A stretch of DNA of 64,000 nt from Chaetoceros tenuissimus (lineage: Eukaryota; Bacillariophyta; Thalassiosirophyceae; Chaetocerotales; Chaetocerotaceae), in NCBI GenBank assembly GCA_021927905.1, contig BLLK01000057.1:496001-560000 (forward strand), in the 5' to 3' direction. Both the position numbers and the translations under genes were made by a program. The notes under the pieces are model-generated. The model saw only the letters and a program-made list of their open reading frames with translations, ran no database searches and was not told the DNA's origin. Below are positions 35,033 through 44,249 of the stretch, piece by piece; position 1 is the stretch's first letter; each line of letters opens with the position of its first letter.

Positions 35033-35628
35033 AAGAGATCTCGAATCTGAACTCAGCTACCAAGAGCCTACTGTCAGGGAAGGCACAAAGGACAAACTCA
35101 TACTAGGCATCCACATAGAAAACTATAAACTCTAGAAGCAGCTTGTTAAAGATTCCATTGTGTAAAGATACTCTATTAAAATTAATTATGGAGCTGATTA
35201 TATTCCCCATGTGTCATATTTGTAAAGTGTAATGTCGTATATCTTATTCTTTGATTCATGCAAACCTGATGTGCTCGTCAAAGATATTGATATTATTTAC
35301 GAGGAACTCTCTCTACTTTCAAAGCATATAATGTTCAAATTTGCAAAAGGATCTTGAATCTTAGATTTTGTGGATTTGACCAAGAACTCCATCTATTGCT
35401 TCAATTCCTTTGTCTACTGCTACGGAAGTTAGACTTTTGATTATCGTAAAGAAGGTAGCATTACTCAAGTTCTGTGATAAGCACTTTTCTTTGGATTTGG
35501 TGAAATTTCCAGACATCCAAAGATTTTATGATTCAAATCTCAAGAAGAGCAGCAGCTTTATTTGCATGGGTATATTCATAAAATCTTTCCAAATTAATCA
35601 TACTTCCTATTGCACTCCATATTTGCCA
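35033..35628. other. Tail of cassette B and upstream region of an LRR_5 gene
   Basis: Up to about 35315 the sequence matches copy A closely, then weakly to about 35570. From about 35574 (ATTCATAAAATCTTTC) it matches instead the upstream region of the other intact LRR_5 gene at 49728. The cassette therefore abuts the LRR_5 duplication unit here. Confidence 0.6.
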
Positions 35629-36912
35629 ATGATGTTACGAATTTCAACAGAAGAGTGGCAAGAGATTGAGAGGATGGGACCTGGCGTCCGTGAATACAAA
35701 GGAAAGAATACTCTCTTTTGGAATGGAGAGGAACTTTGGGAATATTCATATTCATATCGTGGCCGTGTTCTTGTCCATAGCAAAGATGAAAGAGATTCAT
35801 GGCAAGTCATTATTGTTATGCCTGGAGTTGAAGAGATTCGTGAGAATTCTTTTGTTAGATGTTTGAATATCGAGGCAGTCATCATGGCTGACTCTATCAC
35901 ATGGGTTGGACATTGTGCTTTCGAGAATTGTAAGAGCCTTGTTTTCATCAAACTCTCAAGGAATCTCATATCCATTGGACAGCATGCATTCCAATTTTGC
36001 GAATCTTTGACTTCTATATTCATTCCACCATCCTGTACAGAGATTATTGATTTCGCATTTGCTAGTTGTGCAAAGTTGCGAATTTTGAGTATACCTCAGC
36101 ATACACAACTTTGGCTTGGTGTCTTTTATGGAGCAGCGTTTACAACTAAATCCCCATTTGAAATCAATAATGGATACTATTCTTTGGACTCAAATGACCC
36201 TGACAGGGAGCAGGCTGAAATAGTTCCATGGATTCGTTCCATCAACAATGAAGAAAAGTATACCCTTCATCGTCTTTGCTGCTCTCATGTTCTTGAAATG
36301 AATGACATTCAAACCTTTGTAGAAAGGGAAGGTCTTCTGGCAATGACTGTTAGGAACTCGATTGGTGTCACACCTTCGGAATACCTCGAAGCAAATCCTT
36401 ATCTGAAAGTCAAAGAGAAACAGATTATCAAAGACTTTATTTTGCGCAAGATGGGTGAGCTGGTGTAATAATAGAAAGTTCTTTAATAATCAATATTACG
36501 AGCATAGAATAAAAATATAAGTTCCTGTCTAATATAAAATAACAATGATCTTGAATATGTAATGTCTGAACATTTTCCAAAAACTTTGTCAGTGCTATGA
36601 ATACAACCAATCCCAGACTTCTACTTCACTCCGGTACCAATGGCTCTTCCCGACATCAAACCGCCCCAAGCATTGGTATGGAATGAATCTAGCCTCGCTA
36701 TAATCTATCACAAATTTAGAGTATTCTACATTACAATCAGGGCAGTCTTGTAAAATACAGCCACCTTGGTCCCAATTCAGTTAGCTGTGTTGTACTCGTC
36801 AAGGTCACATACTTCGTTTCCAAGTTTTCATTCATGCTGCATCGCAGAAACAGATTCCCAAAGATGCTGTAGACTGTAGATAACGGGAAGCGTATTTTCC
36901 ATCTACCAATTT
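35574..36912. repeat. LRR_5 gene duplication unit, copy 1 (copy 2 at 49728-50965)
   Basis: Similarity to 49728-50965 covers the upstream ATTCATAAAATCTTT sequence, the whole gene and about 350 bases downstream, including the shared words CACTCCGGTACCAATGGCTC and AATACAGCCACCTTGGTCCC. The insertions differ inside the gene (35629-36468 is longer by eight codons). It ends near GTACTCGTCAAGG. Confidence 0.85.
35629..36468 (+). CDS. LRR_5 (BspA-like) leucine-rich repeat protein
   Basis: Single-exon gene, 279 aa, starting MMLRISTEEWQEIERMGPGV; the start is set by alignment with the paralogue at 49783. Residues ~60-165 form LRR_5/BspA-type repeats (VIIVMPGVEEIRENSFVRC, IEAVIMADSITWVGHCAFEN, SLVFIKLSRNLISIGQHAF, SLTSIFIPPSCTEIIDFAFA), each ending in an aromatic 'F' turn. 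The C-terminal third is the characteristic module with WIRSINNEEKYTLHRLC and IGVTPSEYLEANPYLK and ends MGELV. This is a large family in Chaetoceros; as far as I know the proteins have no proven function, and a protein-binding role is inferred from the repeat fold. There is no signal peptide. Confidence 0.9.
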   Translation: MMLRISTEEWQEIERMGPGVREYKGKNTLFWNGEELWEYSYSYRGRVLVHSKDERDSWQVIIVMPGVEEIRENSFVRCLNIEAVIMADSITWVGHCAFENCKSLVFIKLSRNLISIGQHAFQFCESLTSIFIPPSCTEIIDFAFASCAKLRILSIPQHTQLWLGVFYGAAFTTKSPFEINNGYYSLDSNDPDREQAEIVPWIRSINNEEKYTLHRLCCSHVLEMNDIQTFVEREGLLAMTVRNSIGVTPSEYLEANPYLKVKEKQIIKDFILRKMGELV

Positions 36913-36915
36913 ACT
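36783..36915. repeat. Local duplication (second copy at 37912-38050)
   Basis: The stretch AGCTGTGTTGTACTCGTCAA through CATCTACCAATTTACTA recurs at 37912-38050 with substitutions and small gaps; the shared landmarks are CACATACTTCGTTTCC and GATTCCCAAAGATGCTGTAG. A truncated third piece follows the second LRR_5 gene near 50922-50965. It lies in non-coding DNA. Confidence 0.8.
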
Positions 36916-38576
36916 ATAGCACTAATAATTTGCAAAATCCTGCTTTCTAAAAAGCAATACAATCGCGATAAATATTATCAGGTTTCCATTCCAGCCAATT
37001 TTAAAGAGTGTAACCTGTTCTTGAAGAATATTTCTAGAATACTTGTGCAAGCAATAGAAGCTTCACTCTGTTTCATTCCTTCTTTTCTTCTCTTGTCTAT
37101 TTTCTACTCTATACATTCAATGCCGTGTCTCATATTATGCAACACTTATCACCATCTGTAGTAATCAATACCTGTCTCACTTATAAATGGTAAGTAGCGA
37201 TTTCACGTAAACCTAACCAGCCACTATGTTTACTCTCATCAAAACTAATTTTGTTCCCGCACTAGTCTAGCACCCAAATAGCCAATGAAAGATGGAATGA
37301 GTGCATGCTGACCCTCAATATTTTAATCTATGAGGCAAGTTTCATACAAACACGCATTTACTCAGCAAATTCACGACACATTCAGCAATATCAAGACGAC
37401 CGCAGAAGCACTAGTACTACTACCATTATTTGTTTCCACTTTTATTGGGCAAACTTCATTCGAGGCCTCTCGTTTTTTTCCCTTTTAGACTACATCCTCG
37501 TCCAAGACAGAAAGAATGGAGTTTTGTAGATGGCACAAAAGTTACTGCTGATACAAATGAGAGTATCTATCTCAACACAATTATGAGGGTGGAAAAGTGG
37601 AGTGTAAAGGCTGAGACCACGGCGGCCGATAGGATGGAGGATGGAGAAGGACGGACAAAAAAGAAGGACCAAAATTAATAAATAGCCAAATATTCAATCA
37701 ACTAGCTACATACACAGATTAAGATGGGACTTAAAGATTCTGAAAACGGTAGGTTCATTCCCTCATAAGGTCAAGAAACTTTCCGCATTGGCAATTTATT
37801 ATAGTGATCATTGAGTTGTTGTTGTCGTTGTTGTTATCACTACATGAAAATCTTGGAAATTGTGTAAATTTTTAGTCTCCTCGGTCTCAGATACACTTAG
37901 GCAGCTGTATTGCACTCGCCAAGGCCACATACTTCGTTTCCCGTTTTTGATTCATGTCGCATGGCAATTATTTTATACACATTCCCAAAGGTGCTGTAGA
38001 AGCATTGAGAAGATAGACTGAAAGTGTAATTTTCATCTACCTATTTAGTACTTGTATAGATTTTTCCTTCACTATTCCATACGCTTCCACATGGTGAAAT
38101 CGAATCGAATCGAATCACCTCGCGCAGGCATTCTATATGCCTGTACCTCACAAGTTCATCTCTCTTCTTACCGTTACCACATGAATACTTAAATGAATGT
38201 CGTTTATACACGGTTCTCAATTCATGTGTACTCATCTCCATATACCTCGATGATGACACATTGCCTCTCATGTAACAAGTCAAAAATACCACTACTGCTT
38301 CTACCGCTACTGAGCCACATCTCGACTCGATGGGTATTATGGTGAAGTATTTCCACACTATCATAAGCATCTTCCTTTTAATCGTCAATGGGTTCACATC
38401 AAGCCTATCTATAAGAAGACATTGAACATTGATGTTTGCTACAAGTGTAAGGGGAAAGAGAATAAAGAACAAGAATTGGAGGGAGGCTCTTGTGATCCAT
38501 ACACAGTGCTGTAGTTGTACCGGATTCAATTGGCTATCGTGCATCTAGTATCTTTGTTTATGGGCCAGTCAGAGAG
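36916..38576. other. Spacer, no confirmed gene
   Basis: AT-rich DNA with the second copy of the local duplication (37912-38050). A 167-codon frame lies on the minus strand (38041-38544) but has no recognisable domain and overlaps that repeat, so I do not accept it as a gene. A short run of GAATC units lies near 38099-38118. Confidence 0.4.
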
Positions 38577-38870
38577 ATGGTCAAGAGCAATTTGAATAAA
38601 GCCTTGAAGGATGAAACTAAACAGATGCCTCCATTTCCAAGTCCAATCTGTGCTCGGCAACCATACGGAAAAGAAATTGTTGCAATGCATCAATTCTTCG
38701 ATACTCTGTTACAAGATGCGACCTACAACAAGTGTTTCTTGTATGTAGTCGAAAAGACTGGTATTTTCACCAATGAATTCCTATCCAAATCTGATGCTTG
38801 GTTTCATCTCAACCGCAATGAAGAACGGACAATCAACTGTTCATCTTTGAAATTTTACGTACTATACTAA
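38577..38870 (+). CDS. Small TGIF-box protein
   Basis: A 97-aa frame from ATG 38577. Its core, VAMHQFFDTLL...CFLYVVEKTGIFTNEFLSK, aligns with the C-terminal domain of the cassette Cys-rich protein (FWVAVKNTGIFSPKFF) and with the minus-strand gene at 48954-49283 (FWSAVNATGIFKRKFF). The Cys cluster of the cassette protein is absent. It may be a solo-domain gene or the surviving piece of a longer one, since the C-terminus after the motif is unlike the others. Upstream lies a short GAATC repeat, as also near the other small member. Confidence 0.5.
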   Translation: MVKSNLNKALKDETKQMPPFPSPICARQPYGKEIVAMHQFFDTLLQDATYNKCFLYVVEKTGIFTNEFLSKSDAWFHLNRNEERTINCSSLKFYVLY

Positions 38871-39462
38871 TGTGAAGTTTGTTCAAAGAAACGTTGCTGT
38901 AGAAATCCGAGCACAGAGAAGTCAAGTGTCACCTTCGACCACATAGAAATAAAATCTATTTATTTTTTGTTGCCATAAAATGTATAATGTATGTAACAGC
39001 TTTACAATACAGTTCATCCCAGTCCAATTCAATAGCTTCGAATTTTATGAGCAAAGGAATTTCCCAACATCAAGCCTTTAACCTCGACTTTTTCATTTTT
39101 CCCAACATTCAAGACTTGACTAACTTGCTCTCTTTGTTAGAGTGCTTCATACATCGATAGATTCTACTTCTTCTATTCTTATTATTTTTAAACAGCATTT
39201 ACATTACCTACTACTTTACATTAGAGTTTGGATACAAATAGGTATACGCTTTGTATTTTGCTCGGATAGGAAGAATTTCTTTTTAGTATACAACGAAAGT
39301 TTAAGTACAAACTCCATATAAATAACTCTTCGTTCTGGATATTTCTACAATGCATGATGTCACAAAGAACCTTATATATTTCAGCATCCCTTCTAATCAT
39401 CCTGTTCCATGAATGAGTGTTGTAAAGGTGAGGATATCAAAATCAAATACCGAACATAACTG
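38871..39462. other. Spacer, possible last exon of the neighbouring gene
   Basis: Mostly AT-rich with no gene seen. A nine-base exon at 39393-39401 (codons for DD, then a stop) could end the minus-strand gene to the right if the GTAAGT at 39483 is a real donor and the GGAACAG at 39402-39408 the acceptor. Confidence 0.3.
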
Positions 39463-40446
39463 CTAATGCTTGGAACTACTTACATAGCTCTGTTCATTAC
39501 TCTCATTATCAAATTCATCTGCAGACCTTCTCATGGTTTCAATGTTTGCTGATCTAATGCTTCTTACATCTGGATTTATCTGCTTTTGGTGCAATTCATC
39601 ATTGTTTGGATAAGGCTCGACAACAACTGGTTTTGGAGGTAGAGGAATAAGGTCCTTTTCAAGTTGCTGAATAGTGATGTTGATTCCACTAAAACAACGC
39701 GGATATAGTTCCTCCATTAGCTTTCGATTTTTAAGATCGGTCGAAGACACTAAGTATTCAATATAGAAATGTTGGTCGAGTTCCTCCATAACCTTTTGAC
39801 TTTTAAGATCTGTTGAAGACACTAAGTATTCAACATAGAATGACATCTCTCGAAAAGTGTTGGCATCTACATGCATCTGAAAACTGTTCTTGATGCGTTC
39901 CAATACCGCAATTTTTGTTTCCTTTGACAACGAATGGTATTGATATGCCAATGCACAATGAAGTCTCTTTTTGAAAACCAGTTGCTGCATGTGAGAGAAT
40001 TTGAGTGCAACGTCTTGAGATTTAAAGAGGTGTAGTTCATTTTGAGAAAATATTGCATCATGAATTTTCCTAGTTGAATACGAGTAAATGTTTTGTTGGA
40101 AACCACCACGCTGCAGACTTCCCCATAAGGTACCAAGAGCTTGCATTAGTTCTTCCAGAAGCTCTTGAATGAATCCAACTTCAATCACTTCTTGAGAATT
40201 GGCAAATATCAACGCAAGGTTAAGCGAAATCACGCGGAGCATAAGGAACCGACAATACATAGATCCTTTATTTGGCAGGTGCTCTTTCTCGGGGAGCTGC
40301 TTCCAAAGCATGGTTATGTGAGCAAACCTCTGATTCCGTTTTTCTTTAGCATCGATCTCCCCAGGATTTGAAATGCATTCATGCAATTCCATGTTGAAAA
40401 TCTTCCAATCCATTATGTCGGATGGGGAAAGTTTCAGAGAAACCAT
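39463..40446 (-). CDS. Hypothetical helical protein sharing an N-terminal motif with the cassette Myb gene
   Basis: The frame is open from 40593, but the first ATG that suits is at 40446 (MVSLKLSPSDIMDWKIFNM), giving 327 aa. DWKIFNMELHECISNP near the start resembles KRYNLALHEYIHHP at the start of the cassette Myb protein, so the two may share an N-terminal domain. The rest is helical. Residues ~205-255 contain a tandem repeat of about 23 aa (FYVEYLVSSTDLKSQKVMEE then FYIEYLVSSTDLKNRKLMEE), matching a ~69-base DNA duplication at 39706-39846. Near the end, after the codons for NEQSY, there is a consensus donor GTAAGT, so the true C-terminus may be spliced and end NEQSYDD. No Myb domain was found downstream. 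The function is unknown. Confidence 0.6.
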   Translation of the reverse strand: MVSLKLSPSDIMDWKIFNMELHECISNPGEIDAKEKRNQRFAHITMLWKQLPEKEHLPNKGSMYCRFLMLRVISLNLALIFANSQEVIEVGFIQELLEELMQALGTLWGSLQRGGFQQNIYSYSTRKIHDAIFSQNELHLFKSQDVALKFSHMQQLVFKKRLHCALAYQYHSLSKETKIAVLERIKNSFQMHVDANTFREMSFYVEYLVSSTDLKSQKVMEELDQHFYIEYLVSSTDLKNRKLMEELYPRCFSGINITIQQLEKDLIPLPPKPVVVEPYPNNDELHQKQINPDVRSIRSANIETMRRSADEFDNESNEQSYVSSSKH

Positions 40447-40738
40447 TGATGAGCAACTTGCTTTTGGAAGGTACACTGAAAGAAATAATACAGTTGGTAC
40501 TCCCTGGAGATTCTGTATAAAACGATTCAACTGGCGGGTGGATGGCTTTACAATGGCGCCAACAATATAAGATTGATTTCTGAAATTTCTCAAATATTGC
40601 TAAATTTCAATAAATTTAGCTCCTTCGTGCGTTTTGGACTGTGCATTCATTCAAAATGAAATTGTTTTCAAAATGCACATGAAGTCATAAGAGAATTTAG
40701 GTGGAATGACGTCTTGAAAAGACTTATCAGGAACTTTC

Positions 40739-40955
40739 TGTGTATCTTTGCCAATGACTATAGCCATCATGGACAATTTCAATTTCTTTTAGTCCCATAT
40801 TAGGCTTGTTTAGCCGTTTCGGCGAAGAGTGTTCGCAACCAACAAAATATGTGCAAGCAGATCAAACCACCCATGCATGATACAAGAGTACAACCACAAC
40901 ACCTTTGATGCATCAACATGAAAGAGTGCAATCAAAAGAGAAATATGTCAAAGAT
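40739..40955. repeat. Dispersed repeat (second copy near 62815-62965)
   Basis: The words TCTTTGCCAATGACTAT, TTTGATGCATCAACATGAA and AAGAGTGCAATCAAAAGAGA occur in the same order and orientation at both places, about 22 kb apart. Copy 2 has lost about 60 bases in the middle. No coding capacity or terminal structure is seen, so the element type is unknown. Confidence 0.8.
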
Positions 40956-41590
40956 TTACAAAAGTATAGAGAAAAGGGTGAAAGAGTGGAAGAAAAGTCT
41001 TGCATGGGAAGCAGCAGTCCAATCGTTATGAGACACAAGTGAATTGCAAATAAGCGAAACAGGAAGCAAGCATCAAAAGTTTGAAAACATGAAGGAGAGG
41101 GAAGACCTCAGGACCACTCCCACTCCATATTCATATATATGGTTCTGCCGTAGGCCAGTTGAAAATGACGGAAGGTGAAATAGTGGATGTAGGCACCTGA
41201 CCAACCGACGTGCTCATAACAAACTGGATACCCCCATTCAGGTCTCGTGGTCTCGTTGTGAACAGGATACCATGATCATGTATTTGTATAGACTTATATC
41301 ATGGATGAATAAAGTCAATATGAGGGAAACTTGATCTTGCAAAAGAATCTAAACAGGTACTAACTGACAAGCAAAAGAAGATCATTAAACGTCAAAAGAC
41401 AAAGCTAAAACCAACATTGGAACTTTAGCACAAACTTCTAATCTCAGAGTTATCATTACTCTTGGTAAATTGTAGGAACATATGGTGAAGAACTAATAAA
41501 TCTGAAGGAGGAGTCAAAGGCATAAATCTTGTTTAAAACCTTGACCTTAAGAAAATGAAAAATATTGTTTCAGCTCAAGTATTTGAAAAA

Positions 41591-41922
41591 AGAGTGAAGA
41601 AAGGCTTTGTATGAAAACATGGTGAGGTCGTTATGTCTATAGCTTCGATGGCGCTCGCTGCTGCCAAACCATAGCACAAGCAAATAAGGGAATGTCAGAC
41701 ATCAGATCTTTTCGAAGAAGGAAGGCTCCAATACCATGTTCAAATCTTAAGTTATCCATAGTACAAGCGTCAATCCTATGAATGAGATAGAAGAAGAAGT
41801 AGCTCAGGATGTAGTAAAGGCTTGGGTGGGCTTTGATTCTTGTGCAAGAGAGAGTGAAGAAAGGCTTTGTATGAAAACATGGTGAGGTCGTTATGTCTAT
41901 AGCTTCGATGGCGCTCGCTGCT
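41591..41922. repeat. Perfect 72-base direct repeat, 260 bases apart
   Basis: AGAGTGAAGAAAGGCTTTGT through GATGGCGCTCGCTGCT is present at 41591-41662 and 41851-41922 with no difference that I can see. The unit between them is unrelated to its surroundings. Confidence 0.9.
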
Positions 41923-42022
41923 TTTTCAAAGCATTTAATTGTGACTTTGCTTGATGAAGTTGACGTGTATATTTTGTTGACCGAAACGCCTGCCCCCATT
42001 CAAAGCTGTACCTAGACCAGAA

Positions 42023-42334
42023 AATTCTGGTGAGATAGCAGGAATTGAGTACATCAGGAGAATAAACCAGCTTATCTGGGATTTCAACAATGGCGAAGAA
42101 TGTGCTCTTCATCGTTTTTGTGCTTCGTATGACCTGCAAGAAGCAACCATTTATCAATCTTTCAAGGATGCTGCTAACAAGAAAGATTTCTTGCAAGACT
42201 TCTACCACAAGCAGAATGCTATTGGCGTGACTCCAGCTCAATATCTTGAGGCTAATCCATGCAGCAATGCTGTTGTAGTTGAGCTAGCAACTTTTTGTAG
42301 AAGATATGTTCTAGAGATGATGGACGAAGTCTAG
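42023..42334 (+). pseudogene. LRR_5 protein C-terminal remnant 1
   Basis: An open stretch reads NSGEIAGIEYIRRINQL, then FNNGEECALHRFC, then IGVTPAQYLEANP, and ends RYVLEMMDEV before TAG. This is the C-terminal module of the LRR_5 family (compare INNEEKYTLHRLC and IGVTPSEYLEANP in the intact genes). No leucine-rich repeats precede it: an in-frame stop lies near 41980 and the 72-base repeats lie further upstream. It is therefore a 5'-truncated gene. A second remnant lies at 45732-45958. Confidence 0.8.
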
Positions 42335-43385
42335 GTTCTTACTTGACTGTCGTTGTTTCTTTGTTACTTCTATTATCCAACAAGTTTTGATGAAAATAAA
42401 CATATAATGGTAAAGTTGATTTGCTTCAGTTGCGGTTTGAGAGTACAACCGTAACCTGCCTCTACATTCATCTGCTACCTGATCAGACATACAATTCCGA
42501 TTAATTTAATGAATTATGATGTGGTATGCAATTCCCTCCCTTTATCTAGCCAACAAATTCTTTTCAACTCACTATCATCTCATCACACCACATTATCTCC
42601 AATAAAGAATATAAAAGAGGAATGAAAAACATCCACAAAGGTTGAACTCCGAAAGGGTTTAACCCAGGAAGTTGTGTGAAACTATGATCATCTACCCACT
42701 TCCTTCGTAAATCATCATGAATGAAGTTTTCTAAAGGGGTATCCTAGAAGAAACCGCGCATTTTTTTTGTGAAACCAAGCTCCATAAATTTTCCATATTT
42801 ACTTCTGTCTACAAGTTACACAATCCTTGACTATGATTCAACTATAGTGTCTTTCAACCCCCATTGCCGTTGTTGTTGTCTCAAATAAACAGGCAAACCT
42901 ATGCGCCTATCATGTCTTTACAACGTATCCTAAATGCCATTATCTCCCCCCAGCTATACCTATGAGCTTCAACGATTAATAATTTCCTGGATAATCCTAT
43001 CAATGTAAGAAACCAGCTGAAATCTAATGTGGCAAAAGTCAAGAATACTATATCTACTTTCCAGTGGTCGCAAGAAAACCACAACTGCAAAAGCTTGCCC
43101 TTTAGAATAACCTTCACATTTCTAGGTGATTTTCGCCTCCAAGCAAAGTAGAATGTAGATCTCCACACAAGTTAAACTTCAAAGTCTTTCTTTTCAGTGT
43201 CGAACTCCTCATTTATCAATAGCATCGTAGCACGTAGAAAATTTAGACGGGATATCCCAATGCTGTGTGAACAAGGTGGAGGCTATATTTATGGCCTATT
43301 TTGAAATGTCAATGACATCATTGTTTTGGCGCGAAAATGTCACATTTCTCTTTGACGTCTTCACTTTTTCGAATATTTTCCTCTC
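42335..43385. other. Spacer downstream of LRR_5 remnant 1
   Basis: The first ~100 bases resemble the sequence after remnant 2 (GTCTAGGTT, then TGATGAAAATAAACATATA). The rest is AT-rich with no gene recognised. It ends at the 3' side of the F-box/ankyrin gene. Confidence 0.4.
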
Positions 43386-44144
43386 TCATGTGCCAACTAC
43401 TTTCACATGCATTTCACTCTCTAAGAGGTATCGCACAAGCTCTAAGCTATGCCCATCAACAACTTCATAGGAGCTATATTTGTTCCATGGACAATCCACA
43501 CTTCTTAGGTATTTTACACATTCTAAGTTGTCACTTGAAACAGCGTCCTTCATTGTTTTGGCTGTGAACACACATCCCAACGACTTGAGATACTTCAGCA
43601 TATCTACGTTTCCTGTCTCTGCTGCAACATCAGGGTATACATTTGATCTCAGCATGTTCTCATGAATCACTAGATTCCTGCCATGAAGGTACTTCTCTTC
43701 ATTTCGAATAGCCCATTGCAACACAGTCATATTTCCAAGCTTAATAGAGTGAAGGATAAGTTTGTGATAGGCCTCTCCAATAGCTTTAGTATCACACATC
43801 ATTTCTTGTAGAAACATTTGAGCAAGAGACACGGATGCTGCAGCATTCTTGATGTATGTTACCTTTGCAGGAAAGCACTGTTCATATACTTCTTTGAAGT
43901 GTTTTGAGACAGGGGCAATCATATCGTATGATCCGTCACCAATATAAGTCAAAAAGATATGTTTCAATAACTCATCGGGTAAACCTTCTATAGTAGGTAG
44001 TTTTTGTGCTGTATGCGAGTTAGTCTTTGCAATAATAGTTGTTGTGCTTTCTTGCGCTTCGGAGTTGTCAGTCCTTGTCCTCTTTTTAGGGCGAAGAATG
44101 ACATCCCTCATGTATCCAAAAATAGTATCAACCACCCTTTTCAT
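43386..44144 (-). CDS. F-box-like protein with ankyrin-type repeats
   Basis: The frame is taken from ATG 44144 (MKRVVDTIFGYMRD), giving 252 aa; the longer frame to 44240 lacks an ATG. A basic stretch (RPKKRTRTD) is followed by an F-box-like segment, IEGLPDELLKHIFLTYIG (~50-70), and then helical repeats of the divergent ankyrin type common in diatoms and amoebae (VAAETGNVDMLKYLKSLGC, AVSSDNLECVKYLRSVDCPW, VVDGHSLELVRYLLESEM). F-box proteins usually act as substrate adaptors of SCF ubiquitin ligases; here that is an inference from family resemblance. It is head to head with another ankyrin gene only ~100-170 bases away. Confidence 0.8.
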   Translation of the reverse strand: MKRVVDTIFGYMRDVILRPKKRTRTDNSEAQESTTTIIAKTNSHTAQKLPTIEGLPDELLKHIFLTYIGDGSYDMIAPVSKHFKEVYEQCFPAKVTYIKNAAASVSLAQMFLQEMMCDTKAIGEAYHKLILHSIKLGNMTVLQWAIRNEEKYLHGRNLVIHENMLRSNVYPDVAAETGNVDMLKYLKSLGCVFTAKTMKDAVSSDNLECVKYLRSVDCPWNKYSSYEVVDGHSLELVRYLLESEMHVKVVGT

Positions 44145-44249
44145 TGCTTTTGAGTCAGTTCTCTTTCGATATGATGATGATGTGATGATTGCAATCGTTA
44201 TAAGCACCGAAGGAGTTTTTTTAATTAAGGGAATAAACAATATTATTTA

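Larger units (their letters stand above)
27552..35575. repeat. 8 kb direct-repeat cassette, copy B
   Basis: This is a same-orientation copy of 557-8755, offset by about 27.0 kb at the left and 26.8 kb at the right. All four cassette genes are open. Differences from copy A include a 13-base deletion near 30762, a replacement of the minisatellite-bearing segment by ~150 unrelated bases (31023-31171), and a weakly similar tail after about 35315. Immediately right of the tail the upstream region of an LRR_5 gene begins, a join not seen in copy A. Confidence 0.95.
40447..42022. other. Spacer with dispersed and local repeats
   Basis: This spacer contains a repeat shared with 62815-62965 (at 40739-40955) and two perfect 72-base copies (41591-41662 and 41851-41922). 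The frames at 41637-42241 on the minus strand run through these repeats and through an LRR_5 remnant in antisense, so I do not take them as genes. Confidence 0.5.

Noticed and set aside
557-35575. Interpreting the two 8 kb cassettes as long terminal repeats of one giant element
   Set aside because: There is no target-site duplication, integrase or reverse transcriptase, and the repeats are full of intron-bearing genes. A segmental duplication is equally possible, so only the direct-repeat structure is claimed.
38041-38544. A 167-codon minus frame
   Set aside because: It overlaps a duplicated non-coding block and a GAATC run, and its hydrophobic N-terminus with a mixed remainder matches no family.
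41637-42241. Minus frames of 114-120 codons containing CACAMVWQQRAPSKL or LNALKKQRAPSKL
   Set aside because: They run through the two 72-base repeats and read an LRR_5 remnant in antisense.
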